Source of the DNA: Streptomyces sp. NBC_00102
Lineage (GTDB): Bacteria; Actinomycetota; Actinomycetes; Streptomycetales; Streptomycetaceae
Assembly (NCBI RefSeq): GCF_026343115.1
Contig: NZ_JAPEMC010000001.1
Coordinates: 682,001-746,000 of the forward strand
DNA length: 64,000 nt
Direction: 5' to 3'
The notes under the pieces were generated by a model. The model worked only from the letters and a program-made list of their open reading frames with translations. It was not told where the DNA came from and searched no databases. The position numbers and the translations under genes were made by a program. Below are positions 1-7,113 of the stretch, in pieces (position 1 is the stretch's first letter; the number at the start of each line of letters is the position of its first letter).

Positions 1-593
1 GCCCCGGGCGGGGCGAGCGCGCGCAGCGCGGTGGCCAGCGCGCTCTGGCCGCCCGCCGTGACGAGGACGTCGGCCGCGCCGACGCCGGGCCCGATCTCGC
101 GGGCGAACCAGGCGCGCAGCTCGGGCAGGCCGTCCACCGGCGGCCGGTCCCAGGCACCGGGGCGGCGGCCGGCCCGCGCGAGTGCGGCGGCCAGCGCCCG
201 TTCGGGCTGGAGGGCGGGGTGCAGGTAGCCGCCGTTGAACTCGATGACGCCCGACGGGGGCGCGGCGAGGGTGACGAGGACCCCCGAGGCGTCGACGGTA
301 CGGGGCACCACCTCGGGCCCACCGTCACCGCTGAGCGAGACCTCCTGCCAGGAGGTGTCGCCCGGCGCCGGTGCGGTGGTACGCGGCTGGGCGCGGAAGG
401 CCCCCGCCCCGGGCCGGGTGACGACCAGGCCCTCGGCCGCCAGTTGAGCGAGGGCCCGGGTGACCGTGACCGGGCTGACCCGGAAACGCTCGACGAGGGC
501 ACGACTCGACGGGAGCTTTCCACCAGGCGAGTAGCGGTTCAGCTCCCCGCGCAGGAATTCCACCAACTCCCCTGCACTGTTACGCTCATTCAT
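1..593 (-). CDS. MocR-type GntR/aminotransferase regulator, 5' part only
   Basis: The frame runs off the left edge of the window, so only the N-terminal part (about 197 residues) is present. Residues 1-65 form a GntR winged helix, with readable pieces such as SSRALVERFRVSP and VTRALAQLAAEGLVV. A linker leads into the start of a fold-type-I aminotransferase domain (LPELRAWFAREIGPGV, then DVLVTAGGQSALA). That layout defines MocR regulators, which bind PLP or amino acids and usually control a divergent gene. The ATG (593-591) shares the CATG tetranucleotide with the start proposed for the divergent exporter. A TATCGT hexamer ends about 11 nt before the start, so the mRNA may be nearly leaderless. 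The true substrate cannot be read from this part. Confidence 0.88.
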   Translation of the reverse strand, partial: MNERNSAGELVEFLRGELNRYSPGGKLPSSRALVERFRVSPVTVTRALAQLAAEGLVVTRPGAGAFRAQPRTTAPAPGDTSWQEVSLSGDGGPEVVPRTVDASGVLVTLAAPPSGVIEFNGGYLHPALQPERALAAALARAGRRPGAWDRPPVDGLPELRAWFAREIGPGVGAADVLVTAGGQSALATALRALAPPG

Positions 594-1605
594 GAGAGAC
601 AACGATAGCGCTACCCCTTTCGTGACGATAGCGCTCGCACCCAGCGCCACCCCCACGCCCGCTCCCGCCACCTCCGGTGCCCCTGCGGGGCCCGCCGCTC
701 CCCTCTCCCCCTCCTCCGAACGGTCCGGCTTCGTCCTCGCCTCCCTCGGGGTCCTCGCCTTCTCCCTCACGTTCCCCGCCACCGTGTGGGGACTGGAGAG
801 CTTCGGCCCCTGGTCACTGGTGGCACTGCGCAGCGTGCTCGCCGCGCTGATCGCGGGCTCGGTCCTGCTGGCGGCCCGCATCCCCTGGCCGGGCCGCCGT
901 CACCTGGGCGGGCTGCTGGTCGTGGCGGGCGGCGTGGTGGCGGGGTTCCCGCTGCTGACCACGCTCGCGCTGAGGACGACGACCTCCTCGCACTCGGCCG
1001 TGGTGGTGGGGCTGCTGCCGCTGACCACGGCGGTGTTCTCGTCCCTGCGGACGGGCAACCGTCCGCCTCGCGCGTTCTGGATCGCGGCGCTCGCGGGGGC
1101 CGCCGTGGTGCTCGCGTTCACGGTCGCCCAGAGCGGCGGCGCCGTCTCGGCCGGTGATCTGTACCTGTTCGGTTCGCTGGTGGTGTGCGCGGCCGGGTAC
1201 GCGGAGGGCGGGCGGCTGGCGCGGATCATGCCCGGCTGGCAGGTGATCGGCTGGGCACTGCTCCTCTCGCTCCCGGTAGCGGTGGCGGGCAGCGCGGTGG
1301 CACTGTCGTACGAGCCCGTCACGCCGGCCTGGCACGGGATCGCCGGCCTGGTCTGGCTGGCGGCCGGGTCCACCTTCACCGGGCTGTACGTCTGGTACCG
1401 GGGCATGGCGGAGATCGGCATCCCGCGCGCCAGCCAGCTGCAACTGGCCCAGCCGCTGCTGACGCTGGTCTGGTCGTTCCTCCTGCTCGGCGAGGACCTC
1501 TCCGCAGCCGCCCCGGTCGCGGCGGTGGCCGTACTCGTCTGCATCGCGGTGACCCAGCGGGCGGGCACCCGGCGCCCGCGCGAGAGCCGGGCACCACGGT
1601 CATAG
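592..1605 (+). CDS. EamA/DMT-family transporter
   Basis: The protein has 337 residues if the ATG at 592 is used. About ten hydrophobic segments begin near residue 45 (FVLASLGVLAFSLTFPATVW), which matches the two five-helix EamA repeats of drug/metabolite exporters. It probably moves an amino acid or other small molecule across the membrane. The first 40 residues are Ala/Pro/Ser-rich and lie over two direct repeats that look like the regulator's operator. A later start is therefore possible, for example the in-frame GTG at 622. It is divergent from the MocR gene, its likely controller. Confidence 0.85.
   Translation: MRDNDSATPFVTIALAPSATPTPAPATSGAPAGPAAPLSPSSERSGFVLASLGVLAFSLTFPATVWGLESFGPWSLVALRSVLAALIAGSVLLAARIPWPGRRHLGGLLVVAGGVVAGFPLLTTLALRTTTSSHSAVVVGLLPLTTAVFSSLRTGNRPPRAFWIAALAGAAVVLAFTVAQSGGAVSAGDLYLFGSLVVCAAGYAEGGRLARIMPGWQVIGWALLLSLPVAVAGSAVALSYEPVTPAWHGIAGLVWLAAGSTFTGLYVWYRGMAEIGIPRASQLQLAQPLLTLVWSFLLLGEDLSAAAPVAAVAVLVCIAVTQRAGTRRPRESRAPRS
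602..635. promoter_or_regulatory. Paired 11-bp direct repeats between MocR and EamA genes
   Basis: ACGATAGCGCT occurs at 602-612 and again at 625-635, exactly 23 bp apart (about two helical turns). Each copy contains the small palindrome AGCGCT. MocR proteins such as PdxR and GabR are known to bind direct repeats next to their divergent target, so this is a candidate operator. The binding itself is inference. Confidence 0.5.
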
Positions 1606-1649
1606 ACTTGTCGACAAAGGGGTCGCCGTCCTGAAGGAGGTCGTTCCCC

Positions 1650-1871
1650 ATGGAAGCTCAGACCGGCGACCGGTTGCTGACCCACGGCAGAACCGTGGGC
1701 CACCCCGACCGCGTCGCGGAGATCGTCGAGGTACGGGGCCCGCACGGCACCCCGCCGTACCGGCTGCGCTACGCCGACGGCCACGAGTCGCTGGCGTACC
1801 CGGGGCCGGACAGCGTGGTGCAGCACGGGGGCGCGGGAAAGACCGCCCGGGAGGAGCCGGGACCGCGGTGA
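1650..1871 (+). CDS. DUF1918 domain protein
   Basis: This small soluble protein of 73 residues matches DUF1918 over residues 3-57: an early GDRLLTHGRTVGHPDR segment, then GEIVEV-like strands, PPYRLRYADGHESLAYPGPD and a short variable tail. The family is widespread in actinobacteria, folds as a small SH3-like beta barrel, and has no established function. A strong ribosome site AAGGAGG lies about 10 bases before the ATG. It stands alone after the exporter gene, and I see no link between the two. Confidence 0.85.
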   Translation: MEAQTGDRLLTHGRTVGHPDRVAEIVEVRGPHGTPPYRLRYADGHESLAYPGPDSVVQHGGAGKTAREEPGPR

Positions 1872-1917
1872 GGCGGGCCCGGAAGGGACGTGGGGCCGCG
1901 CGGGCTGCCCGGCGGTG

Positions 1918-2201
1918 TCACCAGCCGCCGTGACCGCCACCGTAGTGCCCGCCGCCCGCCGCCCGCCGCCCGCGCCACCGCCGTCCGACCAGCCGCCCGC
2001 GTCCAGGTTGTGGCCGAGCCCGTGGCCTCCGGTGGTGAAGTCCGCGTACACGTCGCTCAGTTCGCCGTAGAGCCTGCGGGAGAGCGTGGGGATGCCGGTG
2101 GTCAGCGCCTCGGAGAGATCTCGGCCGAGGGCCTCACGGGCGGCAGGCGACCCGTCCGGAGCCATCGGGCCGGACCCGTGATCCGTAGCGAGCGCGGCCA
2201 T
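1918..2201 (-). pseudogene. Small Gly/His-rich protein, frame broken at a 7-bp repeat
   Basis: Reading from the ATG at 2201, the protein starts MAALATDHGSG, passes through ALTTGIPTLSRRLYGELSDVY, then becomes glycine-rich (GGWSDGGGAGGG). In the present sequence this frame does not stop and runs on antisense through the neighbouring genes to 900. In another frame the natural-looking end GGGHYGGGHGGW-stop lies at 1918. The two frames meet in a run of the 7-bp unit GCCCGCC (1947-1973). Adding one unit joins them exactly into a protein of about 97 residues. I read it as a real gene with a repeat-length frameshift; a sequencing error in this GC-rich run is equally possible. An earlier TTG start at 2228 is an alternative. 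No function is recognised. Confidence 0.5.
1947..1973. repeat. 7-bp tandem repeat (GCCCGCC)
   Basis: Three full and one partial head-to-tail copies of GCCCGCC lie in the glycine-rich end of the small minus-strand gene. Because seven is not a multiple of three, each gained or lost unit changes that gene's reading frame. Confidence 0.8.
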
Positions 2202-2228
2202 GGCGCGACGGCCGGACGAACCCTGCAA

Positions 2229-2727
2229 GCCCGGATAGACGGCACGGGTAAGACCCGCGCCGTGGGCAAGAAGGATAACGAATTATTCAGGTGAATGCAC
2301 ATAATCATTCATACACACACGGGGTAGTGCCTTAATGCACCCCCACAGGACCACCCGGGGCGCCTTCCTCAGATCGCGTACGAGTATGAAACTTTCGAGG
2401 CTGCAGGCGACTCCCTCCCGGCCCGTCGGCCTTCAACTCTCCAGCACCCCCTCCAGGGCCCTTTCTGGGCCATCCTGGCCGCCCTCAGGCCCTCTGACCA
2501 GCTAGTTCACGCCCTCCAAGCCCTCGTGCGGGGTGAGTGAATGAATGAATTAAGTCCCGATGAGTGATCCCTGGCACGCTTTTGGGGCCTGGTGTCCTTC
2601 GGAAGCCTCCGCTGACACATACATCTTCTTTGTAGGGGGTCTATATACCCACTGACAGGAAGTCAGGAACAGCAGTAAGGCCCCTCCACGACAGAGGGGC
2701 CCTGCTACGCACCTGTGGACGTTGAAT
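2229..2727. other. Long intergenic region
   Basis: No coding frame with Streptomyces-like third-position bias is visible. The region is less GC-rich than its surroundings, with stretches such as GAATGAATGAATTAAG around 2540. It holds a small inverted repeat (CTGAC-aggaa-GTCAG, 2652-2666), a near-palindrome around TATATA at 2641, and the terminator described at 2679-2701. It marks the left edge of the accessory patch. Confidence 0.6.
2679..2701 (-). terminator. Terminator of the DUF6879/XRE/DUF397 operon
   Basis: GGCCCCTC and GAGGGGCC form an 8-bp perfect stem around a 7-nt loop. It lies 27 bases past the stop of the DUF397 gene and is followed, on the minus strand, by TTACTGCTGTT. Confidence 0.7.
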
Positions 2728-2913
2728 TTACGAAAGAAGCCCCTTCGCGTGATCCACGAAGGCTGCCCAGGGTGCCGGCCTGACGCCCATGGTGCCCCGT
2801 TCCCGGTCCTTCGTGTCGCGGATCATGACCCTCGCGGGGTCGTTGTCGGCCACCTCCACGCAGGTGTCAGACTTTGTGTAGCTGCTGGTATGCCAGTTGG
2901 GATGCGTTGTCAA
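2728..2913 (-). CDS. DUF397 protein
   Basis: The 61-residue protein shows the DUF397 pattern: a Trp and Ser-rich start (NWHTSSYTKSD), then TCVEVADND, VMIRDTKDRERG and an end with PWAAFVDHAK. These small proteins are nearly always encoded beside an XRE/DUF5753 regulator, as here. Such pairs (the WhiJ-like systems of Streptomyces) act on development and antibiotic production; the biochemical role is unsettled. The TTG start is supported by GGAGAGG four bases upstream. Only 11 bases separate it from the regulator's stop, so the two are cotranscribed. Confidence 0.88.
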   Translation of the reverse strand: MTTHPNWHTSSYTKSDTCVEVADNDPARVMIRDTKDRERGTMGVRPAPWAAFVDHAKGLLS

Positions 2914-2924
2914 GTTGACCTCTC

Positions 2925-3779
2925 CTAGTCGGTTGCCATGGTGTCGAAGTGGTGGATCGCGGTCAGTATCAGGTCCCTGGCCGCTTGCCCATAGACAGCG
3001 GACTGTCGATGCAGTTCGAATGCCTTGCGGTAAAGGTCGATCTCTCTTGGCTGTGTGACGGACATTTCCGCGGAGTACGTCTCGACCATGACGAGCTGGT
3101 CATCAAACATGGAGAAGGCGTGCCCGATCCAGAGACCAAGGCGTGTGGACCGTGGGACGATGCCCAGGCTCAGGCGGGGAAGCGCCATCACAGCCATCAG
3201 CCGGTCGAGCTGCCCTTTCATGACTTCCGGGCCCCCGTGGTTCGAGTAGAGCGCCTGCTCACCAAGCAGGACGTTGAAGATGCGGTCGCCCGTGTAGAGG
3301 TATGACTGCCGTTCGAGACGCTTCGCCACAGCAGCATCCATGTCGGCCGGCGTCTCGTAGTAGCTGGACACTTTTCGGAAGATGTCCACCGCATACTCGG
3401 CAGTCTGGACCGTTCCCCAGATGGTTGCGGGGTCCCAGATGCGGAAGACCTTGGTCTTCTTGTAGAGGGGCAGGGACTGTTTCTGGCGGTTCCCAGTCCC
3501 GGCCGCGAGTACTCGGCGCCACTCCAACCACAGCTCATCGATGTGGCGAACTGTGGCGATCAGGTCAGATAGATCAGCCTCATGCCCGGTTACCTGGCAC
3601 CAGACACGGATGTCGTCCTCGCTTGCGTTCTGCTTGCCGTTCTCGATGCGAGAGACCTTGGATTCCTGCCACCCTGTGGCAGCGGCGAAGGCCCGACCAC
3701 TGCCGAACCCCGCATCCTTGCGGAATCCACGCAGCCGGGCCCCCAACACCTCTCGCGTCTCTTGTGCCTGGTTGTTCAC
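2925..3779 (-). CDS. XRE-family regulator with DUF5753 domain
   Basis: The protein has 284 residues from a GTG at 3779. That start leaves seven bases after the DUF6879 stop and gives the usual N-terminus VNNQAQETREVLG. Residues 10-65 form the helix-turn-helix (RAFAAATGWQESKVSRIENGKQ). The rest is DUF5753, the putative ligand domain, with YLYTGDRIFNVLLGEQALY and LSLGIVPRSTRLG. It is expected to repress or activate its own operon together with the adjacent DUF397 partner. The longer reading from 3842 would overlap the previous gene and adds no homologous sequence. No clear ribosome site is visible, so coupling to the upstream gene is likely. Confidence 0.88.
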   Translation of the reverse strand: MNNQAQETREVLGARLRGFRKDAGFGSGRAFAAATGWQESKVSRIENGKQNASEDDIRVWCQVTGHEADLSDLIATVRHIDELWLEWRRVLAAGTGNRQKQSLPLYKKTKVFRIWDPATIWGTVQTAEYAVDIFRKVSSYYETPADMDAAVAKRLERQSYLYTGDRIFNVLLGEQALYSNHGGPEVMKGQLDRLMAVMALPRLSLGIVPRSTRLGLWIGHAFSMFDDQLVMVETYSAEMSVTQPREIDLYRKAFELHRQSAVYGQAARDLILTAIHHFDTMATD

Positions 3780-3786
3780 GGAACGG

Positions 3787-4311
3787 TCAGGGCTTGTACT
3801 CGGAGTGAGGAACGGCAGAGGCCCAAAGCAGATCCCGAACACGCACGCACTCGGCGACGATGGCTGGGGCGTCGATCAGCTCGTTCCCGATGAATCTTCC
3901 CGAGTCGCTGAAGTGCCCTACAGCGACCACCGAGTCATCGAACAGCCACCAGTCATGTCTGTCTACCGGGAAAGTCAGGTCGTCGGGCAACCGGTGCCGC
4001 GGATACCACCTGACGGACTCGCCGGCCTCTTCGTTGACGTGCGCGGTGGCGTACTCCCACTGGATGTACGGAGTGTGCGGTTCGGTGACGACTCGAACCC
4101 GACGCATGGTCTTGCCCGCATCGGTGACACGACGTACGAGCTGCGTCCACGGTCCCATGTACGAGTGATCCAGAGGTTCCCCCCGGAGCCAGCTCGCGTA
4201 GGGGCCGTCTTCTACCGGGACCGAGTAGTCATCCCTCAGCTCCAAGTGGAAGGCGCCGTTCGCGCAGCTATCGAATAGCTTGTTGCGCTCGTCGCTGGAG
4301 ATCAGCTCCAC
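3787..4311 (-). CDS. DUF6879 family protein
   Basis: The 174-residue protein matches DUF6879: an early LFDSCANGAFHLELRDDY, GPWTQLVRRVTDAGKTMRRV, a Tyr/Trp-rich centre (YIQWEYATAHVN, VRWYPRH) and the acidic WWLFDDSVVAVGHF end. The family has no known activity. It is common in Streptomyces operons that also hold XRE/DUF5753 and DUF397 genes, so a shared regulatory or signalling role is inferred. Its 5' end overlaps the previous gene by 44 nt, unusually long, but the start matches the family. Confidence 0.82.
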   Translation of the reverse strand: MELISSDERNKLFDSCANGAFHLELRDDYSVPVEDGPYASWLRGEPLDHSYMGPWTQLVRRVTDAGKTMRRVRVVTEPHTPYIQWEYATAHVNEEAGESVRWYPRHRLPDDLTFPVDRHDWWLFDDSVVAVGHFSDSGRFIGNELIDAPAIVAECVRVRDLLWASAVPHSEYKP

Positions 4312-4690
4312 GGGGTTCCTCCAGTAGCGTGGTGATCGCGGCCTTGGAGACCTCGACCACGGTTTCGTAGTCCGGGATTTGCATCTGTGCCAGGGCCTCG
4401 GGGTCGGTCACCTCCTGGCCCTGCACAACGTACGTACCTCCGGGGGTAAGGACCATGAGGGGGTCCTCAAGGCGCTTGAACTCTCCGGAGGAGAGCCCGT
4501 CCTTCTCCAGGTGCTCGAACAGCTCGGTGGGCCCCTCCACGGCCGCTTGGCCCTCGCGGATGGTGAGCTGCATCAGCAGGTCATTCGCGAAGATCTTCCA
4601 GCCCTGGACGAGGTACGTGTCCCGATCTGTGGCGTAGAGGGTCGGGCACTCTCCCCCTTGGGAGTTCTTACCAAGGAACCGTAGCTTCAT
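4268..4690 (-). CDS. Conserved hypothetical protein, first gene of the DUF6879/XRE operon
   Basis: The 140-residue protein starts at the ATG at 4690 (MKLRFLGKNSQGGECPTLY), which is preceded by CAGGAGAT; the longer frame up to 4735 lacks a ribosome site. It has beta-rich stretches (TYLVQGWKIF, GGTYVVQGQEV) and a helical C-terminus (VVEVSKAAITTLLEE), with no signal peptide or membrane segment. I recognise it only as a protein that accompanies DUF6879/XRE operons in Streptomyces. Its position makes it the promoter-proximal gene of the module, transcribed away from the truncated plus-strand gene at 4868. Confidence 0.72.
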   Translation of the reverse strand: MKLRFLGKNSQGGECPTLYATDRDTYLVQGWKIFANDLLMQLTIREGQAAVEGPTELFEHLEKDGLSSGEFKRLEDPLMVLTPGGTYVVQGQEVTDPEALAQMQIPDYETVVEVSKAAITTLLEEPRGADLQRRAQQAIR

Positions 4691-4763
4691 GGCCGATCTC
4701 CTGTCTTCTGCCTTGCGCCGGATTGCGCGGCACACTCAGCGTCGAGCAGGGGTTCAGTGGCGT

Positions 4764-4798
4764 CAATCAGCTTGCTACAAACTGGCGCAATCTGCTTG
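4764..4798. promoter_or_regulatory. Direct repeats in the divergent promoter region
   Basis: CAATCAGCTTG (4764-4774) and CAATCTGCTTG (4788-4798) differ at one base and start 24 bp apart. They lie in the 177-bp gap between two divergent genes. This is a candidate operator for the XRE regulator of the operon; binding is inferred from position only. Confidence 0.4.
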
Positions 4799-4867
4799 GG
4801 ACTTGGGCCATGGGGCCTCTACGTTCGTCTCGAACCCAACCTGCTCAGGCAGTTCCGAGGGGAGAGC

Positions 4868-5124
4868 GTGGTGGCGAACGTGACGGAAGAGCGCGATCCG
4901 AAGGCGGCCGGCAGTGCGCCCATCGACGTGCAGACGATCTCTCGCATCACGGACGAGGTGCTGAAGCTACGGCTCAACACCTCGACGCACGAGGCCATTA
5001 CCGCTCATGCCCAGGCCATCCACGGAGCCCTGAACTTGCTCGTCCGTGAAGAGCTGGGCGCGGACGAGGACTCGATAGTCCGAGACCAGATCGAGCGGGC
5101 GTACAGGGTGCTGGCATCAAGATG
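4868..5124 (+). pseudogene. Truncated DUF6415-like protein, cut by the IS element
   Basis: From tandem GTG codons (4868/4871) behind a GAGGGGAG ribosome site, the frame reads VVANVTEERDPK, then a helical region (TISRITDEVLKLRLN, HAQAIHGALNLLVREEL, IVRDQIERAYRVLAS). It loses coding character exactly where the left IS end begins (5125). The helical pattern resembles DUF6415, small Streptomyces proteins often found beside XRE modules; this assignment is tentative. The C-terminal half is missing. The fragment after the IS (6559-6768) looks like the end of a related protein rather than an uninterrupted continuation. Confidence 0.55.
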
Positions 5125-6523
5125 GTGTCCCGTGGAGTGGTGTAGCGGATCTTGGCGGGGATGTGCGCCTGTTTTGAGCCGTGATGTGCGTCGGCTGCCT
5201 GTGCGCGCTCCCTGAACACGAGGGCGGCCACCGTGTAACTGTCCTGGGTGAACGGGCAGTTCGACCCAAGGGAGTACACGGTGGCCTTGTCACAGCATGA
5301 CCTACTCCGCCTGCTGGAGTCACTGCGTTCGGCGGATGGTCTTGAACTCGTGCGTGAAATCGCCCAGCGGCTGCTGCAGGAGCTGATCGAGGCCGAGGCC
5401 ACGGCGCACATCGGCGCGGAATGGAACGAGCAGACAACCGCGCGGACCGGCTACCGCAACGGGCACCGGGACAAGACGGTGACCACGCAGGCCGGCGACT
5501 TGGAACTCGCGATCCCGAAACTGCGGGCCGGCAGCTTCTTCCCCAGCCTGCTCGAACGCCGGCGCCGCATCGACCAGGCCCTCTACGCCGTCGTCATGGA
5601 GGCATACGTCCACGGCGTTTCCACCCGCAACGTCGATGACCTGGTCAAAGCGCTCGGCTCGGACACCGGAATATCGAAGAGCGAGGTCTCGCGGATCTGC
5701 GGCGATCTCGACGAACAGCTCGACGCGTTCCGCACCCGCCCGCTGGACCACACCCGGTTCCCCTACGTGTATCTCGACGCGACCTACGTCAAGGCCCGCG
5801 TGGACCACCGGATCGTCTCCCAGGCCGTGGTCATCGCTACTGGTGTCACCGAGGACGGCGGCCGCGAGGTCCTGGGTGTCATGGTCGGCGACAGCGAGAC
5901 CGAAGCGTTCTGGTCCACGTTCCTGCGCTCGTTGCGGGAGCGGGGCATGAGCGGGGTCCGCCTGGTCATCTCCGACAGCCACAGCGGCCTGGTCAAAGCC
6001 ATCCGCAAGGTCATGCTCGGCGCCGCCTGGCAGCGCTGCCGGGTTCACTTCGTCCGCAACGTCTTCTCCGCGATCCCCAAAGGAGCGGCCGAGATGGTCG
6101 CCGCGACGATCCGCACTCTCTTCGCCCAGCCCACCGCCGAAACCGTCCGGGCCCATCTCGACACCGTCGCGGACATGCTCGGCTCACAGTTCCCCAAGGT
6201 CAGAGAGATGCTCCTCGGCGCGAAGGAGGACTTGACCGCCTTCGCGGACTTTCCTCACCAGCACTGGAAGAAGATCCAGTCGACCAACCCGCTCGAACGG
6301 CTGAACCGGGAGATCAAGCGCCGGTCCGACGTCGTCCAGGTCTTCCCGAACACCGCAGCCGTCAACCGGCTCGCCACCGCCGTCCTCGCCGAACTCCACG
6401 ACGAGTGGATCGCCTTCCCCCGCCGCTACCTCTCTACCGAAAGCATGGACAGCCTCTATCCGGACACCGCGACCCTCCTGCCTGGCACAACCGAGTGATC
6501 ACCTACACCACCTCACGGGACAT
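5125..6523 (+). mobile_element. IS256-family insertion sequence
   Basis: The element is about 1.4 kb and encodes one intact mutator-type transposase. The terminal inverted repeats are at 5125-5145 and 6503-6523; they match at 18 of 21 positions, with TGTCCCGTG and GTGGTGTAG shared. IS256 elements normally leave an 8-9 bp target duplication, but the flanks (TCAAGATG on the left, GACCGCCA on the right) do not match. That points to a rearrangement or deletion after insertion. Its inward ends are immediately beside broken genes. Confidence 0.85.
5281..6498 (+). CDS. IS256-family (mutator) transposase
   Basis: The protein has 405 residues from the GTG at 5281, chosen because AAGGGAG lies just upstream and the resulting start MALSQHDLLRLLESL is typical; an in-frame GTG at 5248 exists. 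The catalytic triad is visible: D near 166 in VYLDATYVKA, D near 232 in VISDSHSG, and E near 339 in NPLERLNREIKRR. The conserved WQRCRVHFVRN (C/H pair) precedes the last helix. Length and motifs are full, so the enzyme is probably active. It cuts and pastes the surrounding element. Confidence 0.93.
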   Translation: MALSQHDLLRLLESLRSADGLELVREIAQRLLQELIEAEATAHIGAEWNEQTTARTGYRNGHRDKTVTTQAGDLELAIPKLRAGSFFPSLLERRRRIDQALYAVVMEAYVHGVSTRNVDDLVKALGSDTGISKSEVSRICGDLDEQLDAFRTRPLDHTRFPYVYLDATYVKARVDHRIVSQAVVIATGVTEDGGREVLGVMVGDSETEAFWSTFLRSLRERGMSGVRLVISDSHSGLVKAIRKVMLGAAWQRCRVHFVRNVFSAIPKGAAEMVAATIRTLFAQPTAETVRAHLDTVADMLGSQFPKVREMLLGAKEDLTAFADFPHQHWKKIQSTNPLERLNREIKRRSDVVQVFPNTAAVNRLATAVLAELHDEWIAFPRRYLSTESMDSLYPDTATLLPGTTE

Positions 6524-6558
6524 GACCGCCAGAAAAGCGCAGCCATCGCCTCATAGGT

Positions 6559-6768
6559 GTGCACCACTCCCCCTTTGCTTTCGGCAAGGCGTACGCGCTG
6601 CTGGCGGCGGAAGCTCCCACGCGGGAGACGCCGTGCTTCCGGTCCTACGCCCACATGCGCGAAGCGGCCGGCACCACCCGGCACCTCCTGCGGATCTGGG
6701 CCGGCAGGAACAGGGTGGGCGGACCGCACGGCCGGGACACCGCACAGGCGGCCGAGGAGCGGCCGTGA
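6559..6768 (+). pseudogene. C-terminal fragment of a small helical protein
   Basis: The frame beginning near GTG 6559 has full Streptomyces codon bias and reads FGKAYALLAAEAPTRETP, then FRSYAHMREAAGTTRHLLRIWAG. It starts right after the IS end with no ribosome site. KAYALLAAEAPT resembles the RAYRVLAS at which the upstream fragment breaks off. It therefore seems to be the C-terminal half of the same kind of DUF6415-like protein, from a second copy whose front is missing. It could also be a complete short gene. Confidence 0.45.
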
Positions 6769-6770
6769 CG

Positions 6771-6911
6771 ATGAGGATCGCGGTGTACCGCGTCGGGCGC
6801 GACGGATTCCGCCGGACGATTCGCCCCGCAGGCCCGGTCGAACCCCTCGACGTGCCGCAGGCCACGTCGGCCTGGCCCCGGTGCCGGTGCCCCCGTCACA
6901 GGGCGGTGTGA
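6771..6911 (+). CDS. Small basic protein, unknown
   Basis: The 46-residue reading frame starts two bases after the previous stop (TGACGATG). It has strong GC3 bias and reads MRIAVYRVGRDGFRRTIR, then PVEPLDVPQA, and ends WPRCRCPRHR. The CRCPRH end suggests a small metal site but is too short to assign. Its stop overlaps the next start as GTGTGA, the usual sign of coupled translation, so this is probably the middle gene of a tiny three-gene operon. Confidence 0.5.
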   Translation: MRIAVYRVGRDGFRRTIRPAGPVEPLDVPQATSAWPRCRCPRHRAV

Positions 6912-7106
6912 CGGCCCGGCCGATCACGATCACCGGCGCCGAACGCGTGCCGACGACGGCATCATCGTGACCCGGAACGCTTCACCCTGGTGTGCGACGC
7001 GGGCACCCTGACGGCGGACGAGGCCGCGCAGGTGGCCCTGCCCGACGACGCGCCCGCCGCGTTGGCGGCCGTCCACCCGGGTTCCCCGACGGAGGCTCCA
7101 CGATGA
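6908..7106 (+). pseudogene. Small acidic protein gene with two single-base deletions
   Basis: From GTG 6908 the frame reads VTARPITITGAERVP and then stops early. Downstream, coding bias resumes in another frame: DPERFTLVCDAGTLTADEAAQ to a stop at 7106. Restoring one G after 6952 and one G after 6969 yields one continuous protein of about 66 residues with the junction RVPDDGIIVDPERF. Both missing bases would extend a G to GG, so sequencing errors or a true double frameshift are both possible. No known family is recognised. Confidence 0.5.
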
Positions 7107-7113
7107 CCCCGGT

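Noticed and set aside
900..1917. Long antisense extension of the Gly/His-rich small gene through DUF1918 and the exporter
   Set aside because: The extension has no family features and is open only because the opposite strand is coding; the natural stop is in another frame at 1918.
5248..5280. GTG 5248 as transposase start
   Set aside because: No ribosome site precedes it, while GTG 5281 has AAGGGAG and gives the usual IS256 N-terminus.
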